Positions 1 to 8,372 are shown, numbered from the stretch's first letter. The stretch is DNA of 47,672 bases from an uncultured bacterium (GCA_948684385.1 CAPQCU010000014.1:1-47672); one strand, 5' to 3'. Translations and numbers: made by a program. Notes: generated by a model not told the origin, from the sequence alone.

Positions 1-1526
1 CCTGTAAATTCCAATCCCATTGTAATCATTCTTGCAACCCAGAAGAAGATAATATCAAAACCGGTTACAAGAGTACTTGTCGGGTAGAATTTTTTGAAAT
101 CGTCTGTTTCAGAGTTAGGAAATCCCATTGTAGAGAACGGCCACAATCCTGAAGAGAACCAGGTATCAAGGCAGTCAGTATCCTGAACGTAATTTTCCGG
201 ATCCGGATTTTCCTTAGCAACAACCATTTCGCCGGTTGTTTTATGATAATATGCAGGGATTTGGTGCCCCCACCAGATTTGACGTGAAATACACCAGTCA
301 CGAATATTTTCCATCCAGCCTAAGTAATTCTTTTCCCATCTGTCAGGAATAAACTTAATTCTGCCGTCTTTTACAGCTGCAATCGCTTCTTTTGCAAGCG
401 GTTCCATTTTTACGAACCATTGTTCTGAAAGCAGCGGTTCAATTGTTGTATTACATCTCTGGCATTTGCCCACATTGTGTTCATGGTCTTTAACACGAAG
501 CAAGAAATTGTTGTAGCTAAGCATATCAACAACTTTTTTACGTGCTTCATATCTGTCTAAGCCCTGATAATCAAGCGGAACTTCTGCACAGGATTTCATC
601 TTGCCTTCTTCGTCGATAACCCAGATTGGACCTAAGTTGTGGCGTTTGCCTACTTCATAATCGTTAGGGTCGTGAGCAGGAGTAATTTTTACAGCACCTG
701 TACCAAAAGATTTATCAACGTATTCATCGGCAATAATCGGGATTTGACGTCCGCTAAGCGGAATCATTACGGTTTTACCGATAAGTTCTGAATATTTTTT
801 ATCTGAAGGGTGAACAGCAATTGCTACATCGCCAAAAATTGTTTCAGGGCGTGTAGTAGCAACAATTATTGCTCCGGACTCACCCACAAGCGGGTATGAA
901 ATTTCCCACAAATGTCCCTGTTCTGTTTCGTATTCTGTTTCAATATCAGAAATTGCAGACTGACATCTCGGGCACCAGTTTACAATATAAGCGCCTTTAT
1001 AAATTAAACCTTTATTATAAAGTCTTACAAAAACTTCTTTTACAGCGTCAGAACATCCTTTATCAAAAGTAAATCTTTCTCTTGAGCGATCAAAAGAAGC
1101 ACCAAGTTTTTTACACTGGTCAAGAATTCTGCTTTTATGTTTATTTGTCCATTCCCATGTTTTTTCAACAAATTTTTCTCTGCCTAAATCGTGGCGGGTC
1201 AAACCTTCTTTCTTAAGCTCACGTTCAACAACAGCCTGAGTCGCAAGACCGGCATGGTCTGTACCCGGAATCCACAGAGCTTCATATCCGCTCATTCTGT
1301 GATAACGGATTAAAATATCCTGCAGAGTTTCGTCAAGAGCGTGCCCCATGTGCAAAACGCCTGTTACGTTTGGAGGCGGGATGACTATCGTATAAGGCGG
1401 TTTATTTGAATGTGCATCTGCCTTAAAATATCCGCCGTCTTCCCAGAATTTGTACATTTTTTCTTCTGTAGACTGCGCATCATAAACAGTAGGTAAATCT
1501 TCGATTTTAATCTTTGTTTCTGTCAT
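1..1526 (-). CDS. valS: Valine--tRNA ligase, N-terminal part (cut by window edge)
   Basis: Class I aminoacyl-tRNA synthetase that charges tRNA-Val in the cytoplasm. Reading the minus strand from ATG at 1526 gives about 508 residues without a stop. They include PPPNVTGVLHMGHAL (HIGH signature, HMGH at about residues 59-62), the editing-domain stretch ATTRPETIFGD, CxxC pairs (CPRC, CQRC) and SRQIWWGHQIP. Together these are diagnostic of ValS. The KMSKS loop and anticodon-binding domain lie beyond base 1, so roughly the first 55-60% of a typical ~880-aa enzyme is visible. A GAGGGA ribosome-binding site sits just upstream, and a TATAAT (1558-1553, minus strand) gives a short normal leader. The gene is divergent from the secreted-protein gene at 1592. 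Confidence 0.97.
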   Translation of the reverse strand, partial: MTETKIKIEDLPTVYDAQSTEEKMYKFWEDGGYFKADAHSNKPPYTIVIPPPNVTGVLHMGHALDETLQDILIRYHRMSGYEALWIPGTDHAGLATQAVVERELKKEGLTRHDLGREKFVEKTWEWTNKHKSRILDQCKKLGASFDRSRERFTFDKGCSDAVKEVFVRLYNKGLIYKGAYIVNWCPRCQSAISDIETEYETEQGHLWEISYPLVGESGAIIVATTRPETIFGDVAIAVHPSDKKYSELIGKTVMIPLSGRQIPIIADEYVDKSFGTGAVKITPAHDPNDYEVGKRHNLGPIWVIDEEGKMKSCAEVPLDYQGLDRYEARKKVVDMLSYNNFLLRVKDHEHNVGKCQRCNTTIEPLLSEQWFVKMEPLAKEAIAAVKDGRIKFIPDRWEKNYLGWMENIRDWCISRQIWWGHQIPAYYHKTTGEMVVAKENPDPENYVQDTDCLDTWFSSGLWPFSTMGFPNSETDDFKKFYPTSTLVTGFDIIFFWVARMITMGLEFT

Positions 1527-1552
1527 AATAATCCCTCGCTCGTGTAAATATA

Positions 1553-1558
1553 ATTATA
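1553..1558 (-). promoter_or_regulatory. -10 box for valS
   Basis: TATAAT on the minus strand. It predicts a transcript start near 1546 and a leader of about 20 nt that contains GAGGGA before the valS start. No convincing -35 box is visible. Confidence 0.5.
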
Positions 1559-1576
1559 GAATAGCATAAAAATAAG

Positions 1577-1585
1577 TGCTATAAT
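1577..1585 (+). promoter_or_regulatory. Extended -10 promoter, leaderless start
   Basis: TGCTATAAT is an extended -10 (TGnTATAAT). Its last T is followed by six bases and then the ATG at 1592. The predicted transcript start therefore coincides with the start codon, and there is no room for a Shine-Dalgarno sequence. No clear -35 box is seen, as is usual for extended -10 promoters. Confidence 0.6.
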
Positions 1586-1591
1586 AAATAC

Positions 1592-2083
1592 ATGAAAAAA
1601 TTTTTTGTAACAATTTTAATACTTTTGTTATACCCGATGGTTTCAGCGGAAGAATTTACCTTGAAAGCTGGAGTTTCAATAAACGATGTACCAAAAGCAC
1701 TGTTTGGAAGCTGGAGAGTTAATGCAAAACTTGAAGACACAAACAGCTACGGAACTTTTAAACCTCAAAGCGTTGATTTCTGGACACTTTCCAGAGTCGG
1801 AGATAAAGTAACTTTATCGAATCCGTTTAGCGGAGCAAACGCGGATGTGTCAATACGAACAGTAGAAGGCAATTTAATTGTTTTTTCCAAGAAAGCTCCT
1901 TATGATAACAAAGTTTTAACCGACACAATTGCAATCAGGCTTTCAGACAATACTTTTACCGGAATAAATACATTAAGTCTCGATTCTTACTCGCTTATAG
2001 ATAATCATTTAATGAAATCAGAAACCGCAAGATATGAAATTAAAGGCGAAAAAATTTCAGGAGATAGTATTTTGAGTAATTAG
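1592..2083 (+). CDS. Secreted protein of unknown function
   Basis: 163 aa with a Sec-type signal peptide: MKK, a hydrophobic stretch FVTILILLLYPMV, then likely cleavage after SA before EEFTL. The mature part (about 145 aa) is polar with alternating hydrophobic residues and looks like a small beta-rich extracytoplasmic domain. There are no cysteines, so it is not a lipoprotein. I do not recognise a family. The ATG at 1592 is preceded only by an extended -10 box, so the mRNA is probably leaderless. Two GGGGTAAAT words (minus strand) follow the stop. No operon partner: valS is divergent, and the symporter downstream has its own leader 89 bp away. Confidence 0.8.
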   Translation: MKKFFVTILILLLYPMVSAEEFTLKAGVSINDVPKALFGSWRVNAKLEDTNSYGTFKPQSVDFWTLSRVGDKVTLSNPFSGANADVSIRTVEGNLIVFSKKAPYDNKVLTDTIAIRLSDNTFTGINTLSLDSYSLIDNHLMKSETARYEIKGEKISGDSILSN

Positions 2084-2172
2084 TGCATCCCTTGTCAATT
2101 TACCCCGCTTTACATTTACCCCGAAAAATTGTACAATAGTCTAGTTATATAAGTATATGAGAGGATTTATAT

Positions 2173-3498
2173 ATGAAATTTCACATGCAGGTGCTGATTG
2201 CTTTAGGACTTGGCTTAAAGCGTAACTGGCATATTTTTGCAGGTCTTGTTCTCGGTGTGCTGGTAGGTATCTGGCTTCATAATGAACCAAGTCCTGTTGT
2301 CATGACAACTTTGACTTTCATCGGTCAAATGTTTATCAGGTTAATCCAGATGGTTGTTATTCCGCTGGTAATTTCTGCCATCGTAATCGGAATTACAAGC
2401 GTTGGAGACAGCAAACAAATCGGTAAACTCGGCTCTAAAATGATTTTGTATTACGGTATTATTACCGTAATTGCGGTTTCTATCGGAGCAGCTCTTGCTC
2501 TTCTTATGAAACCGGGTTTGGGCGCAGCTCATTATATTAATATTGATACAGCTGCAGATATTCAGGCTCAGGTTGCAGCAACAATCGAAGCGCAAAAAGG
2601 AAATCTGCTTAACATAGTTTTAGGATTTATACCGAAAAACCCTCTTGCATCAATTGCAAGCGGAGATATGGTTCCAATCATTGTATTTGCCGTTATGTTT
2701 TCAATCGCACTTGCTAAAGTCGGTGAAATTAACAGACCTTTTGTAGGTTTCTTTGAATCAATTTTCGCAGCTACAATGAAAATCACCGACTGGATTATGT
2801 GTTTTGCAGCTCCCGGTGTTTTTGCACTCACAGCAGTTGCTGTTTCATCATTCGGTATTGATATCTTTATGAGTATTTCTAAGTACTTAGGAGTTCTAGC
2901 AATCGGTTTTGCAATCCAGTTCTTTATCGTATACCCTGCATTCTTAAAAATATTTTCTAAAGTTCCTGTATTAATGCTTTATGCAGCTATGGCAGAAGCT
3001 ATGATGGTAGCATTCGGAACAGCAAGCTCCTCTGCAACACTTCCGTTAACAATTGCTTGCTGCGAAAAACGCGGTATTTCACACAAAGTTTCAAGTTTTG
3101 TACTCCCGTTAGGTGCAACACTCAACATGGATGGTACAGCAATGCTTCAAACAATTGCAGTTATTTTCCTGACTCAGGCTTACGGTGTAGCTTTAACTCC
3201 GTTCCTTGTTGTTCAAATAGCACTGCTTGCTATTGTAGCGTCTTCAACCTGCGCAGGTATTCCGGGTGCAGGATTAATAACAATCGCTCTTGTTCTTAAT
3301 GGCATGGGCTTAAGTCCTGAACAGCTGGTTGCTGGTTTCGCGTTCTTATTCACAATCGAAAGAATAACAGATATGATGCGGACACTTCTTAACGTCACAT
3401 CTGACGCAGTGGTTTGTGCTGCGATTGCTGATAACGAAAACGAAATAAATTATGATTTATTAAATAATCCGGAATCGTACGGAGACATAATTAACTAA
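2173..3498 (+). CDS. Dicarboxylate/amino acid:cation symporter (DAACS family)
   Basis: Inner-membrane secondary transporter of the GltP/GltT/DctA family, which takes up glutamate, aspartate, serine/threonine or C4-dicarboxylates with Na+ or H+. The 441 aa match the family length and contain about eight hydrophobic helices. The family-defining re-entrant loops are present: TASSSATLPLT at about 283-293 (HP1 serine-rich loop), NMDGTA at 318-323 (TM7 cation site) and STCAGIPGAGL near 360 (HP2). An unusual 30-residue loop precedes TM4 (about 121-145). GAGAGG lies upstream of the ATG, and a strong hairpin terminator follows the stop directly, so the gene is a single unit. The substrate cannot be decided from sequence. 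Confidence 0.93.
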   Translation: MKFHMQVLIALGLGLKRNWHIFAGLVLGVLVGIWLHNEPSPVVMTTLTFIGQMFIRLIQMVVIPLVISAIVIGITSVGDSKQIGKLGSKMILYYGIITVIAVSIGAALALLMKPGLGAAHYINIDTAADIQAQVAATIEAQKGNLLNIVLGFIPKNPLASIASGDMVPIIVFAVMFSIALAKVGEINRPFVGFFESIFAATMKITDWIMCFAAPGVFALTAVAVSSFGIDIFMSISKYLGVLAIGFAIQFFIVYPAFLKIFSKVPVLMLYAAMAEAMMVAFGTASSSATLPLTIACCEKRGISHKVSSFVLPLGATLNMDGTAMLQTIAVIFLTQAYGVALTPFLVVQIALLAIVASSTCAGIPGAGLITIALVLNGMGLSPEQLVAGFAFLFTIERITDMMRTLLNVTSDAVVCAAIADNENEINYDLLNNPESYGDIIN

Positions 3499-3530
3499 AA
3501 AAAAGAGGTTCATCGGAACCTCTTTTTTTT
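3497..3530 (+). terminator. Rho-independent terminator of the DAACS symporter
   Basis: GAGGTTC (3505-3511), loop ATCG, GAACCTC (3516-3522), with an A-run before and eight T after. It begins at the stop codon of the symporter. Confidence 0.93.
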
Positions 3531-3534
3531 ATGT

Positions 3535-3540
3535 TATAAT
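3535..3540 (+). promoter_or_regulatory. -10 box for ilvE
   Basis: TATAAT directly downstream of the preceding terminator. The predicted start near 3547 leaves a 17-nt leader with AAGGAGGG before the ilvE ATG. No -35 box is obvious because the terminator T-run occupies that region. Confidence 0.5.
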
Positions 3541-3563
3541 AACTTTAAGATTAAGGAGGGAGT

Positions 3564-4598
3564 ATGACAACTTTAGAAAAAAATAACATTGACTGGGCAA
3601 ATATTGGTTTTGGGTACATGAAAACCGATTATCGCTATGTTTATAATTTTAAAAACGGGAAGTGGGATGAAGGAACTTTAACCACCGATGAAAATATCAT
3701 AATGAACGAATGCGCTTGCGTTTTACAGTATGCCCAGACTTGTTTTGAAGGTATGAAAGCTTATAGAACAGCTGATGGCAGAGTTGTATGCTTCAGACCT
3801 GATTTGAATGCAAAAAGAATGGCAGATACCTGTAAAAGGCTTGAAATGGCAGTTCTTCCCGAAGAAAAATTCATCAATGCTGTAGTTGAAACAGTTAAGA
3901 ATAACCTTGATTTTGTTCCGCCTTACGGTTCCGGCGCTTCACTTTATTTGAGACCTTATATGTTCGGCATTAACCCTGTTATGGGCGTAAAACCGGCAAA
4001 CGAATTCCAGTTCAGAGTGTTTGCTTCTCCTGTAGGTCCTTACTTTAAAGGCGCTGCAAAAGGTATTTCATTAAGAGTTCCGGATTTCGACAGAGCTGCT
4101 CCTCACGGAACAGGGCATGTTAAAGCAGGATTAAACTATGCAATGAGCTTACACGCTATTGTTGACGCTCACAATCAAGGATTTAACGAAAACATGTACC
4201 TTGACTCTGCAACCAGAACAAAAGTTGAAGAAACAGGCGGAGCGAATATTATTTTCGTGACAAAAGACAACACAGTTGTAACACCAAAATCAAACACAAT
4301 TCTGCCTTCAATCACAAGACGTTCCTTGATGTATGTTGCAGAACATTACTTAGGATTAAAAACAGAAGAAAGAGAAGTTCTGTTTACAGAAGTTAAAGAC
4401 ATGAAAGAATGCGCGCTTTGCGGAACAGCAGCTGTAATTTCTCCGGTTGCACGAGTGGTAAACAAAGGTGAAGAAATAATCTTCCCTGAAGGTTCAAACG
4501 GAATGGGTGAAATTACAAAGAAACTTTATGATACGCTGCTTGGAATTCAATTTGGAACAATTGAAGCTCCTGAAGGCTGGATAAAAGAAATCGCTTAA
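3564..4598 (+). CDS. ilvE: Branched-chain amino acid aminotransferase
   Basis: PLP enzyme of fold type IV that interconverts Leu/Ile/Val with their 2-oxo acids and glutamate/2-oxoglutarate. The 344 aa are of the longer (BCAT type II) class. Visible hallmarks are QTCFEGMKAYR (about 58-68), FRPDLNAKRM, SLYLRPYMFG, GHVKAGLNYA with the PLP lysine at K187, the EETGGANIIFV turn and GTAAVISPV near the C-terminus. AAGGAGGG is well placed before the ATG, and a terminator follows. It is transcribed alone; no ilv biosynthetic genes are adjacent, so a catabolic or a biosynthetic role is equally possible. Confidence 0.96.
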   Translation: MTTLEKNNIDWANIGFGYMKTDYRYVYNFKNGKWDEGTLTTDENIIMNECACVLQYAQTCFEGMKAYRTADGRVVCFRPDLNAKRMADTCKRLEMAVLPEEKFINAVVETVKNNLDFVPPYGSGASLYLRPYMFGINPVMGVKPANEFQFRVFASPVGPYFKGAAKGISLRVPDFDRAAPHGTGHVKAGLNYAMSLHAIVDAHNQGFNENMYLDSATRTKVEETGGANIIFVTKDNTVVTPKSNTILPSITRRSLMYVAEHYLGLKTEEREVLFTEVKDMKECALCGTAAVISPVARVVNKGEEIIFPEGSNGMGEITKKLYDTLLGIQFGTIEAPEGWIKEIA

Positions 4599-4604
4599 AA
4601 ATTT

Positions 4605-4647
4605 AAACTCCTAAAAGTAGCAAAAAATATTTTTAGGAGTTTTTTTA
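4605..4647 (+). terminator. Rho-independent terminator of ilvE
   Basis: AAACTCCTAAAA (4605-4616) pairs with TTTTAGGAGTTT (4631-4642) around a 14-nt loop and is followed by T residues. Confidence 0.88.
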
Positions 4648-4664
4648 TATTCGGAGGTACACAC

Positions 4665-5168
4665 ATGAAAATATTTAACAACACAACAGCAGCAATGCTC
4701 ACAGCAGCAGCTATACCCGTAGTTGCTTATTTGGCTGCTAACGGCATCCAAAAAATGACAAATAATGAATTGCGCACAGAACTTATTCAAAAAAATGACA
4801 GATTATCAGAAGAAAATAGTGAATTACGTATAGAACTTGTTCAGAAGAATTCTAAAATTGACTCATTAACACACGATGTTGCTGAGCTAAAAAGGCAAAA
4901 AGCTGAAATTGAGTTTAAACATGAGCTTGATTCTCTTAATAAGTTTTATCCAAAAAATTTGGGAACAGATTTCTACGAAAGAATAATTAATAACGCGTCA
5001 TTGCTTGATAATTACGGTTATCCTTACACAAATATGAAACAGATAGCTAATAAAATCCCTGACGATGAAATTTGGAATATACATGATGTTTCTCAAGCAA
5101 GATATAAAGCTTCCAAAAATTTCGGAGATTTTGCAAGGGCATGTCCTGCGTATTTTGATGAAGACTAG
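4665..5168 (+). CDS. Membrane-anchored coiled-coil protein, unknown function
   Basis: 167 aa. An N-terminal hydrophobic segment (about 9-28, TAAAIPVVAYLAANGIQ) is followed by a coiled coil from about 35 to 90 rich in E/K/L. It contains an internal repeat ELRTELIQKN / ELRIELVQKN. The C-terminal 75 residues form a separate acidic/aromatic region ending RACPAYFDED. This is probably a single-pass membrane protein with an extracytoplasmic or cytoplasmic helical rod; no family recognised. GGAGG lies 9 nt before the ATG. The gene converges with the EF-hand gene and overlaps its end by 4 nt. Confidence 0.75.
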   Translation: MKIFNNTTAAMLTAAAIPVVAYLAANGIQKMTNNELRTELIQKNDRLSEENSELRIELVQKNSKIDSLTHDVAELKRQKAEIEFKHELDSLNKFYPKNLGTDFYERIINNASLLDNYGYPYTNMKQIANKIPDDEIWNIHDVSQARYKASKNFGDFARACPAYFDED

Positions 5169-5824
5169 TTTTCGCCTAAATTATAGGTATTATAAATATT
5201 AGAATACAATTTAGCAGCAGCTTCGGCTCTGCTTTTTTGTGTATAAGCTAAAACTGCATCAAATCCTTTTTTATTGATTGTCCCGTCAATGTTTGCCGTA
5301 TCCGGAGTATCAGACTTGCTCAGCATATCAGCCGCAAGAATACTCGTCGCGTATTCTCCTTTATTTATTTTACCGTCTTTATTTATATCAAGAGCTCGAG
5401 AAGTAAAGCTATCATCCGGCGCAAATCTGTAGTCCATCTCTTCAACCGACATTTCATGCACCCTGCCCATTTCTTCAAAAGCAGCACCTAAGACAGCTTT
5501 TTTGTCAATCTTGCCTTTCGGCATTTGAGGCATGTATCGGTATTCAAACTCTAACGGAGGAAGAGCTTTTAAATACTCGTCATTAGCTTTCAAAAATTCG
5601 TTTAACTTGGCGTCTGCGTTATTTATATTTTCATTTACCCCAAGAATTGGCGGAAGGTTCATATTATCAGTAACAATCGGATGCTCGGCATAAGTATACA
5701 AATTTTCGACAGCATTTCTGCCATAGCGTTCGGAAGGGTCTGCTACTTTTCTGTCATCATATTTTCCCCCGTACTTACCTTGAGCACCGTTAATATTAAC
5801 CACACCATTATTCACTTCAAACAT
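5165..5824 (-). CDS. EF-hand calcium-binding-like protein
   Basis: 219 aa, soluble, no signal peptide. Residues 146-157 (DINKDGKINKGE) match a canonical EF-hand/dockerin-type calcium loop: acidic residues at positions 1, 5 and 12, Asn at 3, Gly at 6, Ile at 8. A second, degenerate copy lies at about 175-187 (NIDGTINKKGFD). The N-terminal half is polar and repetitive in N/D/G and I do not recognise it. GGAGGT precedes the ATG. The upstream region contains ATGTAACAAAA (half-site of the TGTAACA palindromes described elsewhere) and carries the promoter of the divergent permease. One GGGGTAAAT word lies inside the gene (GVNEN). Calcium binding is inferred from the loop only. Confidence 0.8.
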   Translation of the reverse strand: MFEVNNGVVNINGAQGKYGGKYDDRKVADPSERYGRNAVENLYTYAEHPIVTDNMNLPPILGVNENINNADAKLNEFLKANDEYLKALPPLEFEYRYMPQMPKGKIDKKAVLGAAFEEMGRVHEMSVEEMDYRFAPDDSFTSRALDINKDGKINKGEYATSILAADMLSKSDTPDTANIDGTINKKGFDAVLAYTQKSRAEAAAKLYSNIYNTYNLGEN

Positions 5825-5880
5825 AGAATGACCTCCACACTATATTTATATAAAAACATAATGTAACAAAAAATTGTCTT

Positions 5881-5909
5881 TTGTATTAAAAATTCTTTAC
5901 ATTTATAGT
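5881..5909 (+). promoter_or_regulatory. Promoter of the MlaE-like permease gene
   Basis: TTGTAT (5881-5886), 17-bp spacer, TATAGT (5904-5909). The predicted transcript start is near 5916, leaving only about 6 nt before the ATG at 5922 and no Shine-Dalgarno site. Confidence 0.55.
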
Positions 5910-5921
5910 AAAATAAAAACC

Positions 5922-6653
5922 ATGATAAGTTTTTTCGGCAAATGCATGGTCAATCTTTATAAAAGCACTGTTTATATGCTGACAGGGCGTTCAAGAGTTT
6001 CCCATGTTATGGCACAGGCGGCTGCAATAAGTTATGATTCTTTACTTATCTCGCTTGTAATTGCGTTTGTATCAGCAGCTGTAATTGCCATTCAGGTTTC
6101 AAAACAATTTCTTATGTCAGGCGGAGAAGCTTACGTAGGCGGTTCTATTGCAGTGGTTATGATTAGAGAAATTGCACCGGGATTTGTTGCGCTTGCAATC
6201 GGAGCAAGAGCAGGAACGGCAATTTCTGCAGAAATTGCAAATATGCAGGTAACTTCTCAGGTTGATGCAATAAAAACGCTTAAAGTCGACCCTGTAGGTT
6301 ATTATTTTTCTCCAAGAATTCTTGCTGCAGCAATCACCGTTCCAATGGTAGTTCTTATTGCAGAATTTGTAGGAATTACAGGCGGAATGCTGGTATCTAA
6401 TGCAACTATTCACCTTCATCCGGCGAGATATATTAACTCTGTCTGGCTCTGGCTCAGCACAAGAGATATTTATATCAGCCTCTTAAAAGGTTTAATTTTT
6501 GGAATTCTTATTTCTCTGGTATGCGCAACACAAGGTTATGAAACTAAAGGCGGAGCAAAAGATGTTGGCGAGTCTACAACAAAAGCTGCCGTTCTTTCCA
6601 CTGTTTACATGCTGATAGCCGATTTTTTAATTAACCTTGTATTCTACCTGTAA
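5922..6653 (+). CDS. mlaE: MlaE-type ABC transporter permease (lipid transport)
   Basis: 243-aa inner-membrane permease of the MlaE/Ttg2B/YrbE family, which moves phospholipid or sterol-like lipids between membranes with an MlaF ATPase and an MlaD (MCE) protein. Seen: five to six hydrophobic segments and the family core MIREIAPGFVALAIGARAG, followed by EIANMQVTSQVDAI (conserved cytoplasmic coupling-helix region), then KTLKVDPVGYYFSPR and a C-terminal GGAKDVGESTTKAAVLS. All are typical. I choose the start MISFF (5922) because the longer frame would begin inside the promoter. The ATPase and MCE genes are not in this window, so the complex is split here. The sigma-factor gene begins 21 bp after its stop. 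Confidence 0.9.
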   Translation: MISFFGKCMVNLYKSTVYMLTGRSRVSHVMAQAAAISYDSLLISLVIAFVSAAVIAIQVSKQFLMSGGEAYVGGSIAVVMIREIAPGFVALAIGARAGTAISAEIANMQVTSQVDAIKTLKVDPVGYYFSPRILAAAITVPMVVLIAEFVGITGGMLVSNATIHLHPARYINSVWLWLSTRDIYISLLKGLIFGILISLVCATQGYETKGGAKDVGESTTKAAVLSTVYMLIADFLINLVFYL

Positions 6654-6666
6654 ACCGTGCTACTAT
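6637..6666 (+). promoter_or_regulatory. Promoter of the SigF-like gene, leaderless
   Basis: TTGTAT (6637-6642), 18-bp spacer, then TGCTACTAT, an extended -10 with the hexamer at 6661-6666. The transcript start is predicted at about 6673-6675, and the ATG is at 6675. The promoter overlaps the 3' end of the permease gene. Confidence 0.5.
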
Positions 6667-6674
6667 ATTTAATT

Positions 6675-7478
6675 ATGATAGAGAATAGCAATGAGCAAAA
6701 AACGTATGAACTGATTACAGAATGGCTGAAAGAGTACCATTCAGCTTCAAGCCGATACAAAAGAGCTAAAGCTAAAGCTTTAATTGTAACACGTATGCTT
6801 CCTGTCATTAAGAAAATCGCAAAGACAATTGCAAGGCGTTCTTACGACCCAATTGAAGATATGGTTCAGGCAGGTTCAATCGGGCTGCTTAAAGCAATAG
6901 ACAGCTATTCAAAAGACATAAACGATAATTTTAAGATTTATGCAGGTTATTTAATCATCGGAGAAATGAAACACTATCTGCGTGATAAGTTAAACACAAT
7001 CAGAGTTCCAAGACATATTCAGGAGCTTTCTTTCCGTATAAACAGCTTTATCAGCACGCTTACAGTCGAAGAAGTTAACGAACTTACAAACGATGATGTT
7101 GCAGAAGCTTTGAATGTTTCTAAACGCGAAGTTGATTTTGTTCTGCAAATAAACCGCAGAAAATCAACAGTTTCGCTTGATGAAATTTTTGCAGCTGATA
7201 ACGATAATCTTGGCTACGAAGAAGTTTTATCCGGCGGAAGCTATCAGGAATACAGAGATGTAGAAGATTTTAAAATCAATCTTGAAGATGCTATTATAAG
7301 GCTTCCGGAAGAATCCCAAAAACTGGTCAGAATGTATTATAATCAGGACTTAAACCAGAAAGAAATTGCTGAAACGCTTAACCTTACACAAATGCAGGTT
7401 TCAAGAAGAATGAAAAAAGCGTTCAGCCTTCTATACAAAATGCTTGCTGATAAATCTGAAGAGGTTTTAAATGATTGA
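6675..7478 (+). CDS. Alternative sigma factor, SigF/SigB-like (group 3)
   Basis: 267-aa sigma-70 family protein lacking region 1. Region 2 is clear (DMVQAGSIGLLKAIDSY, then FKIYAGYLIIGEMKHYLRD and TIRVPRHIQ, the latter two typical of SigB/SigF/SigG factors). Region 3 follows (LTNDDVAEALNVSKREVDFV), then region 4 with a helix-turn-helix near the end (LNQKEIAETLNLTQMQVSRR). In cyanobacteria the SigF relative controls type IV pili and motility (established for Synechocystis). Here the gene overlaps pilD by 8 nt, which fits such a role. No anti-sigma gene is adjacent. The start at 6675 (MIENSN) fits the promoter spacing; a longer in-frame start at 6657 would lie upstream of the -10 box. Confidence 0.9.
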   Translation: MIENSNEQKTYELITEWLKEYHSASSRYKRAKAKALIVTRMLPVIKKIAKTIARRSYDPIEDMVQAGSIGLLKAIDSYSKDINDNFKIYAGYLIIGEMKHYLRDKLNTIRVPRHIQELSFRINSFISTLTVEEVNELTNDDVAEALNVSKREVDFVLQINRRKSTVSLDEIFAADNDNLGYEEVLSGGSYQEYRDVEDFKINLEDAIIRLPEESQKLVRMYYNQDLNQKEIAETLNLTQMQVSRRMKKAFSLLYKMLADKSEEVLND

Positions 7479-8370
7479 TACTTACCTGTATGTTTTCTTC
7501 TGGATATGTATAATTGGACTGTGTTTCGGAAGCTTTTTTAACGTTGTAATTTTACGTTCGCTTTCAAACGAAAGCATAGTTTTTCCGCCTTCCAAATGCC
7601 CTAAATGCGGTAATAAACTCAAATGGTGGCATAATATTCCTGTGCTTTCTTATATTCTGTTAAGAGGCAAATGCGGATTTTGCAAAGAAAAAATCAGTAT
7701 TCAGTATCCGATTGTAGAAATTGTAACAATGATTTTATTCGGTGCTTCTTTTTTGAGATACGGGTTAAGTTTAGACACAATTTTTTGTATATTCTGGTGT
7801 TCTTGTCTTGTAATCATGACAGGCACAGATATAAAAGAAAAACTTGTTGACTGTAATATCGCAATTGCAATGGGAGTAAGCGGAATTATTTTTAACACAC
7901 TTCATACAGGCTGGTACGGTTTCATAATATCGATTATAGGAATTTTAATTGGTATTATTGTAATGGAAATAGTTGCTAGAGCCGGATATCTCTTTGCAGG
8001 AACACGTGCAATGGGAGAAGCTGACACTTATGTTGCAGGAGCTTTAGGCGGAATTTTCGGGCTCCAAATTTACATGCCGCTTCTATTAAGCTTGATGGCA
8101 TCTATGATTTTTATCCTGCCTGTGTTTTTCTATAACCAGTTTAAAGCTAATAACAAACTCGTATGCATTTTAGGAGTTTTATTTGCACTTTCAGTTGTCG
8201 TATTTGAGACAGTATGGCAAAATTATCTTATGCTTACAATAATGATAATTATCGGGCTCTGGCTTGCGTTCTCAGTTTTAAGAGGAGTCAAAAACGCTGA
8301 AAACAGAAACTATCTGCCTTACGTTCCTGCACTTGCAGCCGGTGCTTTGTTTATGATTTTCTTTTTTTAA
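7471..8370 (+). CDS. pilD: Type IV prepilin peptidase / N-methylase
   Basis: Aspartyl inner-membrane protease that cleaves and N-methylates type IV prepilins and pseudopilins. The 299 aa start with the family motif GSFFNVVILR (20-29). A cytoplasmic zinc loop carries CPKC (43-46) and CGFC (68-71). The catalytic aspartates are in TDIKEKL (D120) and GEADTY (D185). The second site reads GEAD rather than the usual GGGD, a mild divergence. About eight membrane helices are visible, with a long C-terminal hydrophobic extension. The gene overlaps the sigma gene by 8 nt (translational coupling). pilT is about 33 kb away in the same window; pilB, pilC and pilin genes are not seen. Confidence 0.93.
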   Translation: MIDTYLYVFFWICIIGLCFGSFFNVVILRSLSNESIVFPPSKCPKCGNKLKWWHNIPVLSYILLRGKCGFCKEKISIQYPIVEIVTMILFGASFLRYGLSLDTIFCIFWCSCLVIMTGTDIKEKLVDCNIAIAMGVSGIIFNTLHTGWYGFIISIIGILIGIIVMEIVARAGYLFAGTRAMGEADTYVAGALGGIFGLQIYMPLLLSLMASMIFILPVFFYNQFKANNKLVCILGVLFALSVVVFETVWQNYLMLTIMIIIGLWLAFSVLRGVKNAENRNYLPYVPALAAGALFMIFFF

Positions 8371-8372
8371 TA

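Noticed and set aside
2098..2122. Paired ATTTACCCC words read as a local operator of the symporter gene
   Set aside because: The same word occurs all over the window, including inside genes, so a gene-specific operator is unlikely.
6117..6419. Long open frames antisense to the MlaE-like gene and to many other genes (e.g. 23950-24360, 13611-13967, 40622-40930)
   Set aside because: They lie opposite clearly coding genes, have low-complexity Cys/Asn/Ser-rich or Leu-rich translations, and have no ribosome-binding sites or family motifs.
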